Of a DNA stretch of 64,000 nt, positions 9,849 through 21,505 are shown one piece after another. The position numbers were made by a program, and so were the translations under genes. The DNA comes from Vesta saturnalis (taxonomy: Eukaryota > Arthropoda > Insecta > Coleoptera > Lampyridae). The stretch covers positions 62,001 to 126,000 of the forward strand of contig JARFJB010000390.1 of the NCBI GenBank assembly GCA_036346205.1. The letters run 5' to 3'. Within the stretch, counting starts at the first letter, position 1; each line of letters starts with the position of its first letter. The notes beneath the pieces are model-generated. The model made no database searches and was not told the origin of the DNA. It was given only the letters and a program-made list of their open reading frames with translations.

Positions 9849-11290
9849 GGTGCGTTCGGAAATGTGTGCACGGAACGGAGTGGAGTAGATGCGGAGCGGA
9901 TTAAAGGGGTTATGGGTCAGTGGTGCCCGAGTTAACGTTTCATAACCGAACGGATAAGGTATTGGAGTGTTCAATTGTCAAATTGTGAAAATTAATAAAG
10001 TTAGGTTAGAAGCATGAATTTTTATTTACCAATTGTGCATTATGCTCGCGAAGTATTCTATAATTCTTCAGATGACGATGAGGAGACTGTTCTTGAAAAA
10101 AATAGATCAATATGCAGAATGCACCGTGCCAAATATGGATAGTAGACAATTTTAAAACATATTTTCGAATGAATCCTGAGACTTTCGAAACTTTAATTGA
10201 AAAGTGTTCCATAGTGTTGAGCGTAATAATTTGAATGTTTCAAAAATTGGTTACCCTAGAATGAGCATTGATAAGGAGTTGATGATAATGATATGGTGTC
10301 TTGGAAATTTAGAATCGTTAAGGTAAATTGTCGAATAATACTAAAACCATTGTATTTAGGACAACTAAACAAAATGATCAATTTTTAGATCAGTTGCTGA
10401 TAGATTTGGCATAACTAAAGCAACAGGTTGGGACGATTTATATAGAACAGCTCGGCTACTTCTACAAGTGCAGCAGGCCTATAAAATTATTCAGTGGCCT
10501 AATCAAGAAAGGCAGATGGTAATTTCTAACTATTTCAATAATCATCATTTTAGAGGTAAGTACTTAGATACAAAAACACTTATTGTACTGTAATCCCAAT
10601 GATATTTTAGGTATTATAGGATGCATACAAATTACAGCTCCAAAAATCAATAGAAATTCATACATCAACAGAAATGGATATCACTCCTTATTACTGCAAG
10701 GTTTCTGCGACCATAAAAAATTATTCACCAATGTGTATACTGGGGAGGTAGGATCACTGCATAATTATACGTTGTACAGAAGATCAGAACTGTATGCTGG
10801 AATTGAGAATGGCCAAGTTATTTTCCATGGAGACAAGTACCTTGTTGGTGATTTAGCATACAAATGATCAACCAAATTAATGGTTGGTTTTAAAGACAAT
10901 GGACATTTAACACCCCAGCAAAGACTGTTCAACAGACTTCTAAATAAAAAACGGGTTGTTATTTGAAAATACGTTTGCATTATTAAAAGGAAGATTTAGG
11001 CGATTAAAATATATGGAAACTGTAAGACTTGACCTGTTATCGCTACTTATAATAACAGCTTGCATATTACATAATGTCTGTATTTTGAATGGGGACATTC
11101 CAAATGATATTATGGACGTTGATGCAGAATTGGCAGAAGAAATCGCTTACGGACTTAATAATGAGCTAGATATTGTATTAGAAGGTGAAATTAATTTGCA
11201 AGCTATTGCAAAAAGGAATAATATTGTCAATGCATTAAATATAGGTTTACACTGAGGTTGGATGTTGTTCACAAAAATGTTTTGTAATTA
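9849..11290 (+). mobile_element. PIF/Harbinger element A (left end and transposase half)
   Basis: The left terminus GGTGCGTTCGG (9849 on) follows a TTA trinucleotide, the target site preferred by Harbinger elements, and matches the left end of Harbinger C (23606). It carries a plus-strand transposase gene of three exons. No matching right terminus was found, and the sequence runs into the Harbinger B Myb-like fragment near 11360, so the right half, including any Myb-like gene, is missing. Confidence 0.8.
10014..11255 (+). pseudogene. Harbinger A transposase, inactivated
   Basis: Exon 1 starts at ATG 10014 and ends at 10322 (AAG|GTAAAT); exon 2 is 10389-10555; exon 3 starts at 10611. The exon ends fall at the same places as in Harbinger C. 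Exon 3 holds the DDE core: GIIGCI at 10611, GSLHNYTLY where the second Asp would be (Asn here), and ENTFALLKGRFRRLK with the catalytic Glu. The first catalytic Asp is lost in a small deletion (GCIQITAPK instead of GCIDGSH...APK). Stops at 10143 and 10865 and a frameshift near 10955 add to the damage. This copy cannot catalyse transposition. Confidence 0.85.
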
Positions 11291-11359
11291 AGTAAACATG
11301 TACAAATATGTATAAACCATTTAATAAACACAATAGATTTTCTCACTGATTCATTTATA

Positions 11360-11893
11360 TGAGGAACATGAAAAAAAATTTAAATCAACTACAATAAAAA
11401 ATGATAAAAGTGTGACGAGAGATAAGTCCACAAATTTCGTCGCATACATGGGAACAATGTAAAAATAAATGTACCGAAAGTATCTAAAGAGAAAATACAT
11501 AGGAAAGAAAGACAACATACAGCAACGGGTGCCAAAGCTATGAGGCTTGATTATTTTGATGAAATGGAGAAAATGTTTGGACAACATTCCTATGTTGCTC
11601 CAGTATCTATTGACTCATCCAGTAGAGGAATACGTAACATTACATCTATATCTACATCTACTCCATCCTCTCCTCAGGAACTACATGCAACTCAAAAACG
11701 TAAAGATGTTGAGGAAGTGCCACAGGAAATGAAGCGAAACAAAAAAATTAAAATTACTCCCACTGTGAATCGTGATATCGAAAACATGAAGAAAGAAGGA
11801 AGAAATAAAATGCATCAAGAAAAATTTCAAGTGCAAAAGGACTTAGTGTCAGCGCTGAAAGACCTTACCAACATTTTAAAAGGGTCAAAATAA
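11360..11893 (+). pseudogene. Harbinger B Myb/SANT-like protein, C-terminal part
   Basis: The open stretch 11540-11893 encodes RLDYFDEMEKMFGQHSYV, then a Ser/Thr-rich segment and a basic coiled tail (KMHQEKFQVQKDLVSALKDL). This is the layout of the Myb/SANT-like DNA-binding partner encoded by Harbinger elements: trihelix, FDEMEKMFG motif, low-complexity segment, helical tail. Upstream, W-E-Q-C-K-N-K in another frame marks the end of the trihelix. The N-terminus is missing. It faces the minus-strand transposase at 12165-14600, the convergent arrangement seen intact in Harbinger C. The role is to bind element ends and help the transposase enter the nucleus. Confidence 0.7.
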
Positions 11894-11928
11894 ATGTACC
11901 TACTCAGTGACAAGGAAGACTGGTATAA

Positions 11929-11929
<1 letters not shown>

Positions 11930-11980
<51 letters not shown>
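11930..11980. repeat. TA dinucleotide microsatellite
   Basis: About 25 uninterrupted TA units lie between the Harbinger B Myb-like fragment and its transposase trailer. Confidence 0.98.
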
Positions 11981-11982
<2 letters not shown>

Positions 11983-12221
11983 TATACTCATTTTTAGTTT
12001 TTAAGAATAGTGTAAAGAGAATGTAATCATTACTCACTACTACATGTAATTTTAAAGAATTTTTGTTAAAACATTTTGTTTCCGATTTTTAAGGGAGTTT
12101 TGTTTGTGGTTTTTTATAATCTTAATAAATAAAATAAAATAAACTGTTAAAAACAAAAGTTTTATTATGTAAACCCTTCAGCAACTCCTATGCCTTTCGT
12201 CAAATTACCTCTACCAATGTA

Positions 12222-13837
12222 CAGAGTGATTTATTTATCATGGGAAATGTGATTTTCTCGAAAACGGTTGGAGGAAAATTTTTCACGGTATCACTTTAGC
12301 AGCAAAAAAAAACAAATAAACAAAATTAATCAAACTCCTTTAATAGATGTTCTATATAGCCACCATTATTTTCAAAACATAAACCAAAACGCCTTCGTAC
12401 TTCTTTTTTTGTCACACTTTTTATCACCTCGCCGCTTATTCCATTACATGCATTTTGGATTTATTGTATGAGATATTCCATGTTGTTCGATTCTGTTTTG
12501 TAAACTTCTTGCTTGAGATTTCCCCAAAGAAAAAAATCCAGTGGCGTTAAATCTGGTGATCTTGGTAAAAATTTTAAACGGCCTGTAGTTCTATTCCATG
12601 TATCCTCAAATTCAGTGTCTAAATAATTTTTTACAATTGCAGCATTATGGCAAGGTGCACAATCTAATTGAAGCCACATATTTATTCTAATTTGAAGTGG
12701 CACATTTTTTAGCAGCTCCGGAAGCTGATTTTGCAAAAGATCCAAATACCTTTGCCCTGTTAGACTGTCTTCAAAATAATATGGGCCTACTAAATGGCGA
12801 CATACTAAACCTCACCATACATTTATGCCAAAATGGCCTTGCCTTTGACGGGATTTAATTTTGCGAGGGTTGACCAATAGTGCGTATTCCTCCTACCAGG
12901 TTGCCCGTGGCTTATGAAATGACTTTCATCCGTCCATAAAATGTGTGAATATAAATTCGGATCCTCATCCAACGCTACCAAAAACTGACAAATGAAATTC
13001 TCTCGACGATCAAAATCCCTTATAAATAATTTTTGTAGGTAGGATAATCTGTAAGCGTGATATTTATTGCTCTTTAAAACTCGCTGAATTGTGCTATATT
13101 TTAAATTTAGATTCATTGATGCTTCTCTTATTGATGCATCTGGATCTGTTTCAAAGTAATTTAAAATTCCAGCAATATTTTCATCTGTAGTAATAGTTTT
13201 TCTTTTGGATTTCTTACCTGCAAATGATGATTAAACAGCATAAAATGAAAAAAATAAATTATTTTATATAGAGTAGCCTTGAAAATATTTTGCACTCTGG
13301 CAGAATGCGTTCTGGGATACTTTCGGAATATAATCTTCTTGTCGCCAAAGTATTTTTCTGCCTCTTCATATACCAACAACATATCAACTTTTTCATTATG
13401 TGCAAACATTTTTAAGTTAGTATTTAAATATTTTATTACCGTAGTAACGACAAGTAAACAGATTGTTTTCCAATGGTCACTTTATTTAAAAGAATCAACA
13501 AAAAACGCTTATTTTATAAAATTGGATAAAAAATCAAGAAAAAAGTATTTATACAAATTAGCTTATAACTTTCTAACGGTCAGGAATAGAAAAAAATGCC
13601 TGTAAGAAAAAATTCTTAGAATGGATCGTTCTTTTAAAATATCCAAAAAAAGGTATGGTTCTGGGGAAAAAAACTCCGAAACGTCGCAACGCGCAGCGTC
13701 GGTTTCATATTTTAGTAAATTTTCCCTTAACTTCGAGAAGAGTGGTGTCAAAATAACATGCTTTTTACAGAACGAATTTGCCTCCAACCGTTTTCGAGAA
13801 AATCGCATGATATTTCCATGATAAATGAATCACCCTG
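12222..13837 (-). mobile_element. Tc1/mariner-type (DD41D) element nested in Harbinger B
   Basis: The 1616-bp element has terminal inverted repeats of about 60 bp, starting CAGAGTGATTTATTTATCAT at 12222 and its near complement ending CACCCTG at 13837, flanked by a TA duplication (12220-12221, 13838-13839). Removing the element and one TA joins the host Harbinger frame exactly inside a TAC codon. It carries one minus-strand transposase pseudogene. Confidence 0.93.
12461..13409 (-). pseudogene. DD41D mariner-type transposase
   Basis: The N-terminal helix-turn-helix region begins MFAHNEKVDMLLVYEEAEKYF at 13409 (the style of the DUF4817 N-terminus found in many insect transposases). An apparent small intron precedes 13220, then a second helix-turn-helix (IREASMNLNLKYSTIQRVL). 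Catalytic motifs are ILWTDESHF (first Asp, about 12930), LQLDCAPCHN (second Asp, about 12650) and RSPDLTPLDFFLWG (third Asp, about 12520). I count 41 residues between the second and third Asp. A frameshift near 12815 splits the domain. The enzyme would cut and insert at TA. Confidence 0.85.
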
Positions 13838-14600
13838 TACAGAGGTATACACCAATGAAGAGATGGGTAAGCTTTATCTCGAATGATGTGCTCGTTTTGT
13901 TGAAAACGGCTCAAAGGATTATTAACAATTTCTCTGTATATATCAGAGTTCCTGAAAATCCTAATATCTGAGACAGAACTTGGCCAGCCTGTAAAACAGT
14001 CAATAAATTTTAGTCTGGGAGTAGCTATAGCTCGTAAAGTGATACCGTCAAAACATTTCTTATTGATATAGATTTCGGGATTTTCATGAGGAGCCTTAAT
14101 TGGGACATATGTTCCATCCACTACTCCAATTACTCCTGGGAAGCCTGCTATGCGGTGGAAGGATTGTTGAATGCCCCACCCTTTCATCGTTATTTGGCCA
14201 TTTTATTATTAATGGTGAAATTTCATTTAATAAACAAAGATGACTTGCCCATGTCGAAACGACAAGCAACAGATATGCAAGCAATAAAGAGATGTCAAAA
14301 ATTATCTTTAGTTAAATAATGCTTATGAAAAAACAAAGTTTTATTCCAACTATCTGTAACTTACCTGTAACTGTCTGATGTGGCTAACAACCATAAAACT
14401 GACAATAACTGTTTGTAATTTGAACTTATTTGCAATAATGCAAATTCAAGAACCAAACAATCGCTAAGTGATTTATCTTGACTTGACTGACAATAATGTC
14501 ACTATTACTCAAATTAATTGCCTGCCTTACTTTGACTTTCCGGGCAATAATTAAAACATTAGCATTTATTTACAAGTCTGATATTTAATTACTCGCAAAC

Positions 14601-15732
14601 CACAAACCTGATCAACCGAAGTGGCCGTCTAGTGTTAGGGTACGTTGTGCTATCTAAATGAGATAGTCTGGATGAGGTATGTGTTGCATCATGCGGGCAG
14701 GAAAAAATGGAACTACTCAAATTAAAATCAACGAACGAACTGCGCCCACCGGTGGTTCAGCCCGTTTATCTACTATTGTGGGAAAGAACCACCAATAAAA
14801 CCCACTTTATTTATAAATAAGCAATTGCACAAGTACGTTAATAAATCAAATAACACAAAGAAAACAATGAAAGGATTAAATATATAACAAAACATCATTA
14901 AATAAGGTTAAAGTGCGTACAAAATTATAACATTAAGAGAAAATCAACAAAAAAAACAGTTTAGTTACCCAGAAACACAATAAAAAAAAACAGATATAGA
15001 CACAGTCACAATTGGTTCATAAATAATCAAAACAAAAATCATAGTAACAATCGTAACACCAAACATATGGCCCTTTTTAAAAAACAATCATGCCGGTCTT
15101 TAAGTAAATAAGCACATAAAATAATAGAGAGGACCCTGTACTGTCGTTTTATTTTAGCAGCTTTCAGCTTAATGAGTTCGCGTACGAATAAGATACATTT
15201 GCAAGACAATGTTTGGTATTTAGTATGTTATCTGGACTGGTAAAACTACTTACTGCGAGCTTTTCAGTTATATAAAAATACATACTTACACTAGAATAAA
15301 TATTCCCTTACTTGATCACAGGAACAAATCGTTAATAGACGCGGTTTAACCCCACAAAAAAAGACAACCTAGTGTTGGCAAATTCAAAAGAAAAATGTAC
15401 ACGCAAGAATTATTTTAAAGACAAACTGTTTACAATGAAGGGGTTTAATTAACCCAAAAATCGATCTGGCTCGATTGACAAGCTAACTGTAACTGCCTTC
15501 CCCCCCGATCCAAACATAACTATATCTACTCCCGAAAAACCACCCTCCTCTTTCAAAAGTAATAAAAAAAAAAAACAAGAAACACTAACTTATGTTGCAA
15601 TAGTTTCATAATATTATTGCACATCTTAATTTTAAAAATATACATTTGTCTGTAACAACCTTATATTTACGGGTCTCCAGTAACAAAGATATCTTTTGAT
15701 CGTAGCCCGTCTCGCCACAATTCATCATTAGA
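14601..15732. other. Gene-free stretch between Harbinger B and unit 2
   Basis: About 1.1 kb of AT-rich sequence with several A-runs and a polypyrimidine-rich patch near 15500. No coding frame with family features, no clear terminal repeat and no RNA gene was seen. The right terminus of Harbinger B should fall near its start but no GGTGCGTTCGG-like end was found. Confidence 0.5.
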
Positions 15733-16025
15733 CCAATGACATTTTTACATCAAGAGCGCGCATAAGAAAAATTCAAATGATTTCAGTAAAGCATTTTTAA
15801 GCGTGCACCTGCCACTCACCCCCTAACATATTGTGTTTACATACATAACAGTTACAAACATTCCTTAGATAAAAATATAGAAATAAAAAAATTTGAAAAC
15901 ATGAGTAAATTACGACGTATTATCAAGATATTAAAAACCCACTAATTATCTTTTCTATCGTGGCAACAATGGCGATTTGACAAACGTTTATTATAACAAT
16001 AAAATAATAAAATTTTCGCGGTCCG

Positions 16026-16285
16026 CTACGTACAGAATAAAGAAATTCCAAGCCTTCCACTTAACCCTTCTTGCCTTTCTAATGATGGTGCTAAACGATT
16101 TAATACTTCTTGAAAATTGCCTCTTGTCAGTCTAAAATGCTCTTGAAATTGTTTGTTGCAACAGTTGTAAACAACTGCGGCAATGAAATTATATGTTCTG
16201 GGTATATGTCTTTGAACTCGAACACGTTCATGAGCATCTTGAACTTGAACTACTTGAATTACCAAGAAGTAAATCCTTTTTGCAA
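16026..16285 (-). pseudogene. PIF/Harbinger transposase, N-terminal exon (copy 2)
   Basis: This is the unit-2 counterpart of 300-552. Here the FQEHFRLTRGNFQEVLNRL stretch is in one frame, clearer than in copy 1, and the sequence ends GISLFCT. The position of the copy-1 start codon reads AAG here instead of ATG. No catalytic core follows. Confidence 0.7.
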
Positions 16286-16559
16286 GTCTTAAAAAAATAC
16301 GAAATTATCTAATTATGTATTTCACTACTACATGAATTAATTCATTACATATTTACTAATTATTAATGATAATCTCTACTGTGACAAACTCTAACAATTG
16401 ACAATATACCTAACCAAAAACTTGATGTGACAATAAAGACAAGTGCCATTTAAATTTACCATTTGTATTTATCGCGCAGAAACAAACACTCCGACGTTTT
16501 TTGACCGGACGTTAGAAAATTTAACGTTCTCGATTTTCGAACGCACTGTCCAGTTGTGC

Positions 16560-17170
16560 TTCAAAGTTTGAAGGTTAGTGTTGTGATTTAAGTGACGCGA
16601 TGGTATCTTATACCGCACTTCGATTTTTTAGCAATTTTCACATTGTAAGTATTATGCGAAGTATGTCTAGTAAGATGACGTATTAACGCGTTTTCTATTT
16701 TGTAGCACATTCACATTGGTGGCATTCGTAATTAGTACTTGAAGTGTGATGTAACTGATGTTTTTTTAAATATCTCTTCCATTTTGAAGAAAAATCATAG
16801 TGATCACATTTGTAACTGTAGTAGTTAAAAAGTGTATTAAATGATTATTATAAGTTTTTTTTGTTATGAACGAATAAGTTTAAAGGTCAATATGTAATAG
16901 AAAATTATTAATTTTATTAAATACAATTAAATGATGTTTTAAAATACACTTCAGTTACAGATAAATACATTGATTACATTTCTAATTCACTCTTGAAGTG
17001 TTTTCATAGATGTTCAAATTGTGCTTCACTTTTGATTACACATGTAATTGAGATAATTGAATTGTGTATTGCTTGATTACATTTTCCTTTACTTTTAATT
17101 TGTAATCAGTAGTTGAAGCGAGTTTTAACTGATGGTTTTGTAAATAGCACTCCACTTTTGATGAATTGTT
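16560..17170 (-). pseudogene. C-terminal fingers of ZF copy A' (unit 2)
   Basis: Minus-strand remnants of the terminal finger (EYATKWKN type, 16680-16740) are followed by frameshifted 84-bp finger repeats. It corresponds to 840-1010 plus 4082-4560 in unit 1, but without the LINE, and so shows the pre-insertion site. Harbinger remnant E' interrupts the array at about 17215. Confidence 0.75.
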
Positions 17171-17214
17171 ACTAATATATATTTGTAAAGACTTATGCAT
17201 TAAATGTTAAAATG

Positions 17215-18095
17215 TAGGTATGTGATTATTATACAACTCTTCTGCTATTCAGTTTCTCTTTACTTTTCCCAGTTCTGTCATTTCTATGAGGAACTTCTTG
17301 CTCATCATTATTGTTTCTTTCATGCACTACTTCTCCATCCCATGTGTCATTATTAAAATAACAAAAGTTAAGGATTACACAAGCAACTATCACAATTTTG
17401 ATAGGTTTACCTACACAGTAGGTATTTATAATCTGTAACTTTCTGTATCTTCCTTTTAAAATCCCAAATGTATGTTCAATAACTACTCTGGCCTAACTTA
17501 AACAATTGTTGTGGTGACTCTGTACGCTATACAAGTTTCCATTTTGTTTATGTAGGGTCATAAGCCAAGGTTTTATAGGAAACACAGAACACACTGTCGC
17601 CAATTATATGTTTATCTGCCATAGGAAGATACACACAAGATCCTCTAGTTTCGACATTTTGAAAGAACTGAGAATTAGAAAACACCTACAATAAATAAGA
17701 ACTTCAACTTATACTGCATTTATTGTAATTATCTACTCTAGAATCATGGGCTGAACCAGGGAAGTCAATGAACACATGTCAGTATATGACATTAGATTGA
17801 TTGAATGTTGCATATATCTGTCAACATAGCTGTCATGTTCGGCTGTGGGAACTCTAATAAGTACATCAACAGCACCGACCACTCCTGAAATAATGGAAAT
17901 TTAAATTGTACATGTTTTAGGCATGCAAGTTTGTACCTGGATAAGTACGGAATCCATCTTCAATACGTTGATATTCTTCTGGTGTCTTGTACTAATTGTA
18001 CTTCCATTTTTAAATGTTTATTGTATAAAAAGCTTAAGGTTATGTTATTAACCACTTGGGCACAACTGATGCATTTTCGTGAAATAGATAAAACA
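17215..18095 (-). pseudogene. PIF/Harbinger transposase remnant E' (copy 2)
   Basis: This is the unit-2 copy of 4600-5480. It shows the same order of broken motifs (catalytic-Glu segment on the left, first-Asp segment near 17880), and most of the frameshifts are shared with copy 1. It was therefore already dead when the segment duplicated. Confidence 0.78.
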
Positions 18096-18169
18096 GTTGA
18101 AACTGTTATAATAACGTAGAGTGGGGGTTAACTGGTAATTACAACGGAAAATCGCAAAACATCGCCTAT

Positions 18170-19240
18170 TAATCACTGATGTAAGTAGTACTTGAGCTGT
18201 GTAGTAATAGTTCTTGTTTTAAATTGCTCCTCAAATAGTACATGAACTGTGTATTAATACATGTTGTTTTAAATGTCTCTTCAATTTTGATGAATAATCA
18301 CATTTATAATTATTAGTTGAAGTGTGTTTAAATTGATAGCTTATAAATTGCGCTTCACTTTTGATGAATAATCACATTGATCACATATGTAATTAGTAGT
18401 TTAGATGTGTATTAGTTGATGTCGTTTTAAATATACCTTCAATTTTGATGAATAATCACATTGATCACAAATGTAATAGATAATTGGACTGTGTATTAAC
18501 TGAATTTTCCTTTAATTTTGATTAATGATCACATTGATCTTGTAATCAGTAGCTGAAATGTGTTTTAATTGGTGGTTTTTTAGATAACGCTTCAATTTTG
18601 ATGAATAATCACTTTGATTGCATTTTTAACTAGTAGTTGAAGTGTTTTAATAAATGTTGTTTCAAAGTGCGCTCAACTTTTGATGAATATTCAGATCGAT
18701 CACAGATGTAACTATAACTAGTACTTCACCTGTGTATTAACACACGTTATTTTAAATTTCTCTTCAATTTTGACGAATAATCACATTGATTGCATTTGTA
18801 ATTAGCTTTTAAAATGTGCTTTAATTGATATCGTTTTAAATTGCACTTCATATTTGATGAAAAATCACATTTATAATTAGTAGTTGAAGTGTGTTTTAAT
18901 AGATGTTTTTTTCAAATTGTGCACCACTTTTGATGTATAATCACATTGATCACAGATGTAACTAATACTTAACCTGTGTATTAATACATGTTAATTAAAT
19001 TTCTCTTTAATTTTGATGAATAATCACATTGATTGCATTTGTAAGTAGCTTTTAAAATGCATTTTAATTAGTCACAATTATACTTAGTAGATGAAGTGTG
19101 GTTTAATTAAAGGCTTTTTAAATAGCGCTCCACTTTTGATGAATAACCACATTGTCCATAAATGTAATTAGTACTTGAACTGTGTATTAATACATGTTGT
19201 TTTAAATGTTTCAATGTTGATGAGTAATCACATTGATTGC
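18170..19240 (-). pseudogene. Degenerate finger array of the unit-2 ZF gene
   Basis: About a dozen frameshifted 84-bp finger repeats lie on the minus strand. Remnants of the C-x2-C-D-Y-S-S-K-L-K-R-N-L-K-Q-H unit can be read in changing frames. The corresponding stretch next to the Harbinger remnant in unit 1 (5560-5905) is much shorter and runs straight into a ZF N-terminus, so array length differs between the units. Confidence 0.75.
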
Positions 19241-19244
19241 ATTT

Positions 19245-20198
19245 CTAATTAGCCTTTGAAGTGTGTTTTAAACTGCTCTTTAATTTTGATGAATAGTCAC
19301 ATTGGTTACATTTGTAATTAGCATTTGAAGTGTGTTTTAATTGATGTTGTTTTAAATTACGCTTCAATTTTGATGAATAATCACATTGAGTGCATTTGTA
19401 ATTATTATCATTTGAAATGTGTTTTAATTGATGTTGTTTTAAATTGTTCTTCAATTTTGATGAATAATCTTATTGATCACATTTATAATTAGTAGCTGAA
19501 GTGTGATTTAATAAATGTTTTTTAAAATTGCGCTCCACTTTTGATGAATAATCACATTGATCACAGATATAACTAGTCCTTAAACTGTGTATTAATACAT
19601 GTTGTTTTAAATTTCTCTTCAATTTTGATGAATAATCACATTGATTGCATTTGTAATTAATACTTGAAGTGTGTATTAATTGATGTTGTTTTAAATTGCG
19701 CTTCACTTTTGATGAATAATCACATAGATCACAAATGTAATTAGTACTTGTACTGTGTATTAATACATGTTCTTTTACACGTTTCTTCAATTTTGATGAA
19801 TAATCACATTGATCACATTTGTAATTAATACTTGAAGTGTGTATTAATTGATGTTTTAAATTGCGCTTCACTTTTGATGAATAATCACATTGATCACAAG
19901 TGTAACTTGTACATGAACTGTGTATTAAAACATGTTGTTTTAAATTACACTTCATTTTTGTGGAATAGTCACATTCATTACATCTGTATAATAAGGGTGA
20001 AGCGTGTGTTACGTTAGAATCCACTTTAGTTGTATTGATATCATTTATCCAATAAGAATCATTATAACCCAAATGTATTTCTTGTTTTATATCATTATTT
20101 ATAATGATTTGTTGTCTTTGTTGGATAAGGAATAAACCTGTTGTTCCATCTTCATTAGGTTCCAATTTAATTATATTTTTATTAACTTCAACAGACAT
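19245..20198 (-). pseudogene. C2H2 zinc-finger gene, unit-2 copy (N-terminal half)
   Basis: The frame starts at ATG 20196-20198 with an N-terminus almost identical to copy B, including the IKLE and IKQE motifs. Six fingers follow. The second has lost one residue (x11 instead of x12 between the second Cys and first His). A stop at 19470 replaces the codon for a zinc-binding Cys of the seventh finger. The frame continues to 19245 with more fingers (19245-19454). It has one finger fewer than copy B in the matching stretch: the copy-B finger with the KLKCNLKRH helix is absent. It is probably non-functional as a full-length protein; a six-finger product is possible. Confidence 0.75.
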
Positions 20199-20402
20199 CT
20201 CGAACTATTGTAAGGTTTATTAAATTTCATAAAATATTAATTAGATTGAAAACTGGTATAAAACATGTATGTTATGTACGTTAAAATTTTACAAAACGCG
20301 AGCAATGAATCCACACAGCTTCTTTGTACACTGACATAAACTTCACTGATAACCTAGGTTATCTGCGCTAAACATGTTCCTTCAAAAAAAAACTAAAAGA
20401 TA

Positions 20403-20920
20403 CAGTGGCCGGCGTGTAAGAAGACGAGCCCGCCTATGCGCGAAAGACGACTTTATGATGTTGTTCAAATTCCCGCGTTCGTTTACCTCAGAGGCGTCAC
20501 ATGGTGCATAATGTATATTTTAATGGTATATTAAAAGCAATTCAAAGAACCATATTTTATGTAAATACGCAATTTATTATAATTAAAAGCTATACTGGAA
20601 GTAATACTATAATTAAATTAATAAAATCAATATGTTATTACATTACACATAATTGATACCTATTACTAAAATAATATTGTCTAAAATGTTTCATTTTCAC
20701 TGTCACTCAAATCACTAAACTGATAATCACTGTCACTATCTTCACCCATATTTATAACTAACTTCTCAGTTTCTATATCAAAAATTTGTTCACTTTTAAG
20801 ATATTTGTCATCTATATTAATTACTTTTAGATGTCTATTATGCAAACATGAAAAACCAAATGTTAAAAAAAACGCGTCACCAATGGAAATATTGGAATTA
20901 TTCTTACACGCCGGCCACTG
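20403..20920. mobile_element. 518-bp non-autonomous element with perfect 20-bp inverted repeats
   Basis: The ends are CAGTGGCCGGCGTGTAAGAA (20403-20422) and its exact reverse complement (20901-20920). TA is present on both sides, and the uninterrupted site is visible in unit 1 near 9160-9170 (AAGATATTAAATT), so the target duplication is TA. A CAGT start with a TA target suggests the Tc1/mariner superfamily, though the family is not recognised. It carries a coding remnant on the minus strand and is probably an internal-deletion derivative of a larger element. Confidence 0.9.
20681..20900 (-). pseudogene. Coding remnant inside the 518-bp element
   Basis: From just inside the right inverted repeat a minus-strand frame stays open for about 70 codons and ends at TAG 20681-20683. 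It reads FLTFGFSCLHNRHLKV, then a lysine/glutamate-rich stretch and an acidic tail rich in Asp and Ser (MGEDSDSDYQFSDLSDSEN). No catalytic motif is present and I do not recognise the family. It is likely one end of the parent transposase or an accessory gene, kept when the interior was deleted. Confidence 0.5.
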
Positions 20921-21215
20921 TATTAAATTAACATGCTTGGTAAACAGTTGATTTTGAATGTTGCAATTGCGGTCCTTGGTAATTATGCAAAGGGGACATG
21001 TAACGTAGGTGGAATAACTGTATAAACAGTGATACTACCGATTTGTACCGAATGTATTCTATATTTGTAGTAACTTACTATTTGATCATGTTGAGATACT
21101 TTAAACATGGATTGTGGATTTCCACCAATCACAAATTATTCTATCTCATAAAAAGTAATTAATCAATTTGCCCATTATTATAATTAAAATAACATATTTT
21201 ACAAGTATTACAGTT

Positions 21216-21505
21216 TGCTTCAAAGTTTGGAGTTTAGCGTTGTGTGGTAGGTAATAATGCTTTAAGTTTAAGTGACGCGATGGCATCTTACACCGCACTT
21301 CGATTTTTAGTAATATTCACAGTTGTCACATTGTAAGTAATATGCGAAGTATGTCTAGTAAGAAGACGTATTAATGCGTTTTTCCATTTTGTAGCATATT
21401 CACATTGGTGACATTTGTAATTAATTGTTGAAGTGTGATGTAATTGATGTTTTTTTAAATATCTCTTCCATTTTGAAGAAAAATCAGAGTGAACACATTA
21501 ATAAC
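21216..21505 (-). pseudogene. 3' end of a further ZF copy in unit 2
   Basis: The terminal finger block (EYATKWKN type, minus strand) is the same as at 9590-9848. Similarity ends near 21505 in unrelated sequence, which marks the right edge of unit 2. Confidence 0.72.

Larger units (their letters stand above)
12165..14600 (-). pseudogene. Harbinger B transposase, split by a mariner-type element
   Basis: On the minus strand exon 1 ends with LLSVLWLLATSDSYR just before a GTAAGT donor at about 14367. The next part reads ISPLIIKWPNNDE (about 14210) and, after a frameshift, FPGVIGVVDGTYVPIKAPH (first Asp, about 14130), SSVSDIRIFRNSD (second Asp) and DKAYPSLHWCIPLY (about 13850). The mariner at 12222-13837 then interrupts, and the frame resumes at 12216 with IGRGNLTKG and soon ends. 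The Glu-bearing C-terminal part is missing, so the core is incomplete as well as interrupted. Confidence 0.85.
20199..21215. other. ZF spacer of unit 2 with inserted 518-bp element
   Basis: Outside the insertion (20403-20920) it is collinear with 8964-9590. It lies upstream of the ZF start at 20198 and so is a candidate promoter region. No other gene is seen. Confidence 0.6.
15733..21505. repeat. Segmental duplication, unit 2
   Basis: This is homologous to 1-9848 in block order and sequence. Shared with unit 1: the Harbinger N-terminal exon (16026-16285), the terminal finger (16560-16760), the Harbinger 3' piece (16843-16925), Harbinger remnant E (17215-18095), finger arrays, the ZF N-terminus (20198), the spacer and the next terminal finger (21220-21505). 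It lacks the LINE of unit 1 and the extra ZF head and spacer. It carries a private 518-bp element at 20403-20920. The right edge is near 21505, where similarity stops. Confidence 0.85.

Noticed and set aside
18170..19460. Regularly spaced repeats resembling a CRISPR or satellite array
   Set aside because: The 84-bp period translates into C2H2 finger units on the minus strand, and the context is eukaryotic; the repeat is coding in origin.
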